Source: Brucella gallinifaecis (GTDB taxonomy: Bacteria; Pseudomonadota; Alphaproteobacteria; Rhizobiales; Rhizobiaceae). From it: a stretch of DNA of 64,000 bases. Under the pieces are notes generated by a model. It worked only from the letters and a program-made list of their open reading frames with translations, was not told the origin of the DNA and made no database searches. The translations under genes and the position numbers were made by a program. Location of the stretch: the NCBI RefSeq assembly GCF_006476605.1, contig NZ_ML636801.1, positions 62,001 through 126,000 on the forward strand, given 5' to 3'. Of this stretch, positions 63,002 through 64,000 are shown piece by piece. Each line of letters starts with the position of its first letter. Within the stretch, counting starts at the first letter, position 1.

Positions 63002-64000
63002 TGCCGTGCTCCTTGCTGGTTCTGGTGAGATGTGTTGAGCGTGTTGCCTTTGCGTTCAGCACGCAGAAAAGTAATAAAACTGACGATTGCCGGTGACTGG
63101 AATGTCAGCACAATCACGATAATGCCAGCCTTGATGATGAGGTTGAATTCCGGTGGAAAGCCTGCCATCAGAATGCCGGTATTGATCGCCTGGATGATCA
63201 ATGCGCCCAGCAGCGAAGCCATAATTGAAAAACGCCCGCCATTGAGGGATGTGCCGCCAATGACGACCGCCAGAATGGCGTCGAGTTCAAGCCAGAGACC
63301 GGCATTATTGGCATCTGCACCGTGAATATCAGCGGTGGCGATCAGCCCGGCCAGTGCCGCACAAAGGCCAGAAACCGCATAGACGCTGAACAGGAGAAAA
63401 CGTGCTTTAACGCCCGCAAGCATTGCTGCGCGACGATTGATGCCGGTGGCTTCAATCAGAAAACCCAGTGCGGTGGATCGTACAACAAGGCCGATTGCAA
63501 TCCCGGCCAGAATCCAGATCAGGATGGGTATCGGCACGCCAAGGAAGGAACCGGAACCAAGGGCTGCAAAGGAATCATTGTTGAAGGTGAGGATTGCGCC
63601 TTCAGTGATAAGCTGGGCGATACCGCGTCCTGCGACCATTAAGATCAGCGTTGCGATGATCGGTTGAATGTCGAAAACGGCCACGAGAAAGCCGTTCCAC
63701 AAGCCACAGACCAGACCGACGCCAAGGGCTACGGGTATGACGATTGCCAGTGGATAGCCTGCAACGATGAGCGAGGCGGCTGTTGCACCGCTGATTGCCA
63801 TGACCGCCCCGACCGACAGATCGATGCCGCGTGTGGCGATCACCAATGTCATGCCGATCGCGAGAATGGCAACAGGAGCTGCACGCACCAGAATATCAAT
63901 CAGGCTTCCATAGAGACGTCCGTTTTGAAAGGAAATACCCAGAAAACCCGGCGCAATGATGGTATTTGCGGCCAGAATGAGCGCAAGGGCAGCCAGTTGA
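62998..64000 (-). CDS. Sugar ABC transporter permease (RbsC/YtfT family), partial at window end
   Basis: The frame is open to the end of the window, so the first residues and start codon are outside. The visible 334 codons have the RbsC-type pattern: VIATRGIDLSVGAVMAISGA, LIEATGINRRAAMLAGVKAR and LDAILAVVIGGTSLNGGRFS. It resembles YtfT, the partner of the YjfF-like permease downstream; the two should form a heterodimeric channel. The ATP-binding and substrate-binding genes are expected just beyond the window. Confidence 0.9.
   Translation of the reverse strand, partial: QLAALALILAANTIIAPGFLGISFQNGRLYGSLIDILVRAAPVAILAIGMTLVIATRGIDLSVGAVMAISGATAASLIVAGYPLAIVIPVALGVGLVCGLWNGFLVAVFDIQPIIATLILMVAGRGIAQLITEGAILTFNNDSFAALGSGSFLGVPIPILIWILAGIAIGLVVRSTALGFLIEATGINRRAAMLAGVKARFLLFSVYAVSGLCAALAGLIATADIHGADANNAGLWLELDAILAVVIGGTSLNGGRFSIMASLLGALIIQAINTGILMAGFPPEFNLIIKAGIIVIVLTFQSPAIVSFITFLRAERKGNTLNTSHQNQQGARQ

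Noticed and set aside
1-64000. CRISPR arrays, tRNA and rRNA genes
   Set aside because: No regularly spaced identical repeats were seen, and no tRNA cloverleaf or rRNA sequence was recognised in the gaps inspected.

Overview
The window looks like a chromosomal segment of an alphaproteobacterium of the Brucellaceae, of the Ochrobactrum/Brucella/Pseudochrobactrum type. Supporting signs are the block rpmH-rnpA-yidC-engB-argB, the def-fmt-truA and dapD/dapE genes, a D-aminopeptidase whose active-site numbering (Ser62, Lys65, Tyr153, His287) matches my memory of the Ochrobactrum anthropi enzyme, and dispersed two-hairpin repeats resembling Brucella-type intergenic palindromes. Genus-level placement is inference; no database was searched.

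Region 1 (1-9.5 kb) is an accessory defence/mobile island. It starts with the 3' part of a DEAD/DEAH helicase gene that overlaps a GIY-YIG nuclease gene. An unrecognised 549-residue protein with an HExxH zincin-like motif follows. Next is a two-gene short prokaryotic Argonaute system: an 851-residue SIR2 - GHKL-ATPase (RecG-C-like) - APAZ-like protein overlapping a 500-residue MID-PIWI protein that lacks catalytic acidic residues. This Ago pair is bracketed by two imperfect direct repeats of about 150 bp. The downstream repeat runs into a truncated ardC (antirestriction) remnant. The island decays into about 440 bp of non-coding sequence.

Region 2 (9.5-25.8 kb) is core housekeeping: FMN reductase, pseudouridine synthase, rsmJ, rmuC, def-fmt-truA, dapE, a periplasmic transglutaminase-like protease, dapD, a LOG-family protein, a pyrimidine nucleotidase, argB, engB, yidC, rnpA and rpmH.

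Region 3 (25.8-43.6 kb) holds RidA, a DUF4105 membrane protein, the msrPQ methionine sulfoxide repair pair, an exported hydrolase, a WD40 + His-rich CobW GTPase pair with a Zur-like site, a creatininase-family enzyme, MarR and LacI regulators, a 2-hydroxyacid dehydrogenase, a class I amidotransferase, a MaoC hydratase, a HAD phosphatase, a SAF-type oxidoreductase, the three-subunit transhydrogenase pntAA-pntAB-pntB, and a small cytochrome oxidase subunit IV.

Region 4 (43.6-64 kb) is mixed: a FeeM-like N-acyl amino acid synthase, a class C serine hydrolase, a GGDEF-EAL protein, a decayed IS5-family element, a membrane lipase-like protein, rpsU, a TPR lipoprotein, a glyoxalase-fold protein, an AT-rich GT90-type glycosyltransferase sandwiched between repeats, the methionine importer metQ-metN-metI, a TPP enzyme, D-aminopeptidase, a FadR-type regulator and two RbsC-type sugar permeases, the second cut by the window end.

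Two classes of intergenic repeat recur: composite two-hairpin elements of about 100 bp (at 25.7, 32.5, 33.4, 52.9, 54.1 and 57.6 kb) and a short palindrome around TTAGGGTCCTGACCCTAA (11.6, 29.2 and 57.5 kb, with degenerate copies elsewhere). No tRNA, rRNA, CRISPR array or replication origin was recognised.
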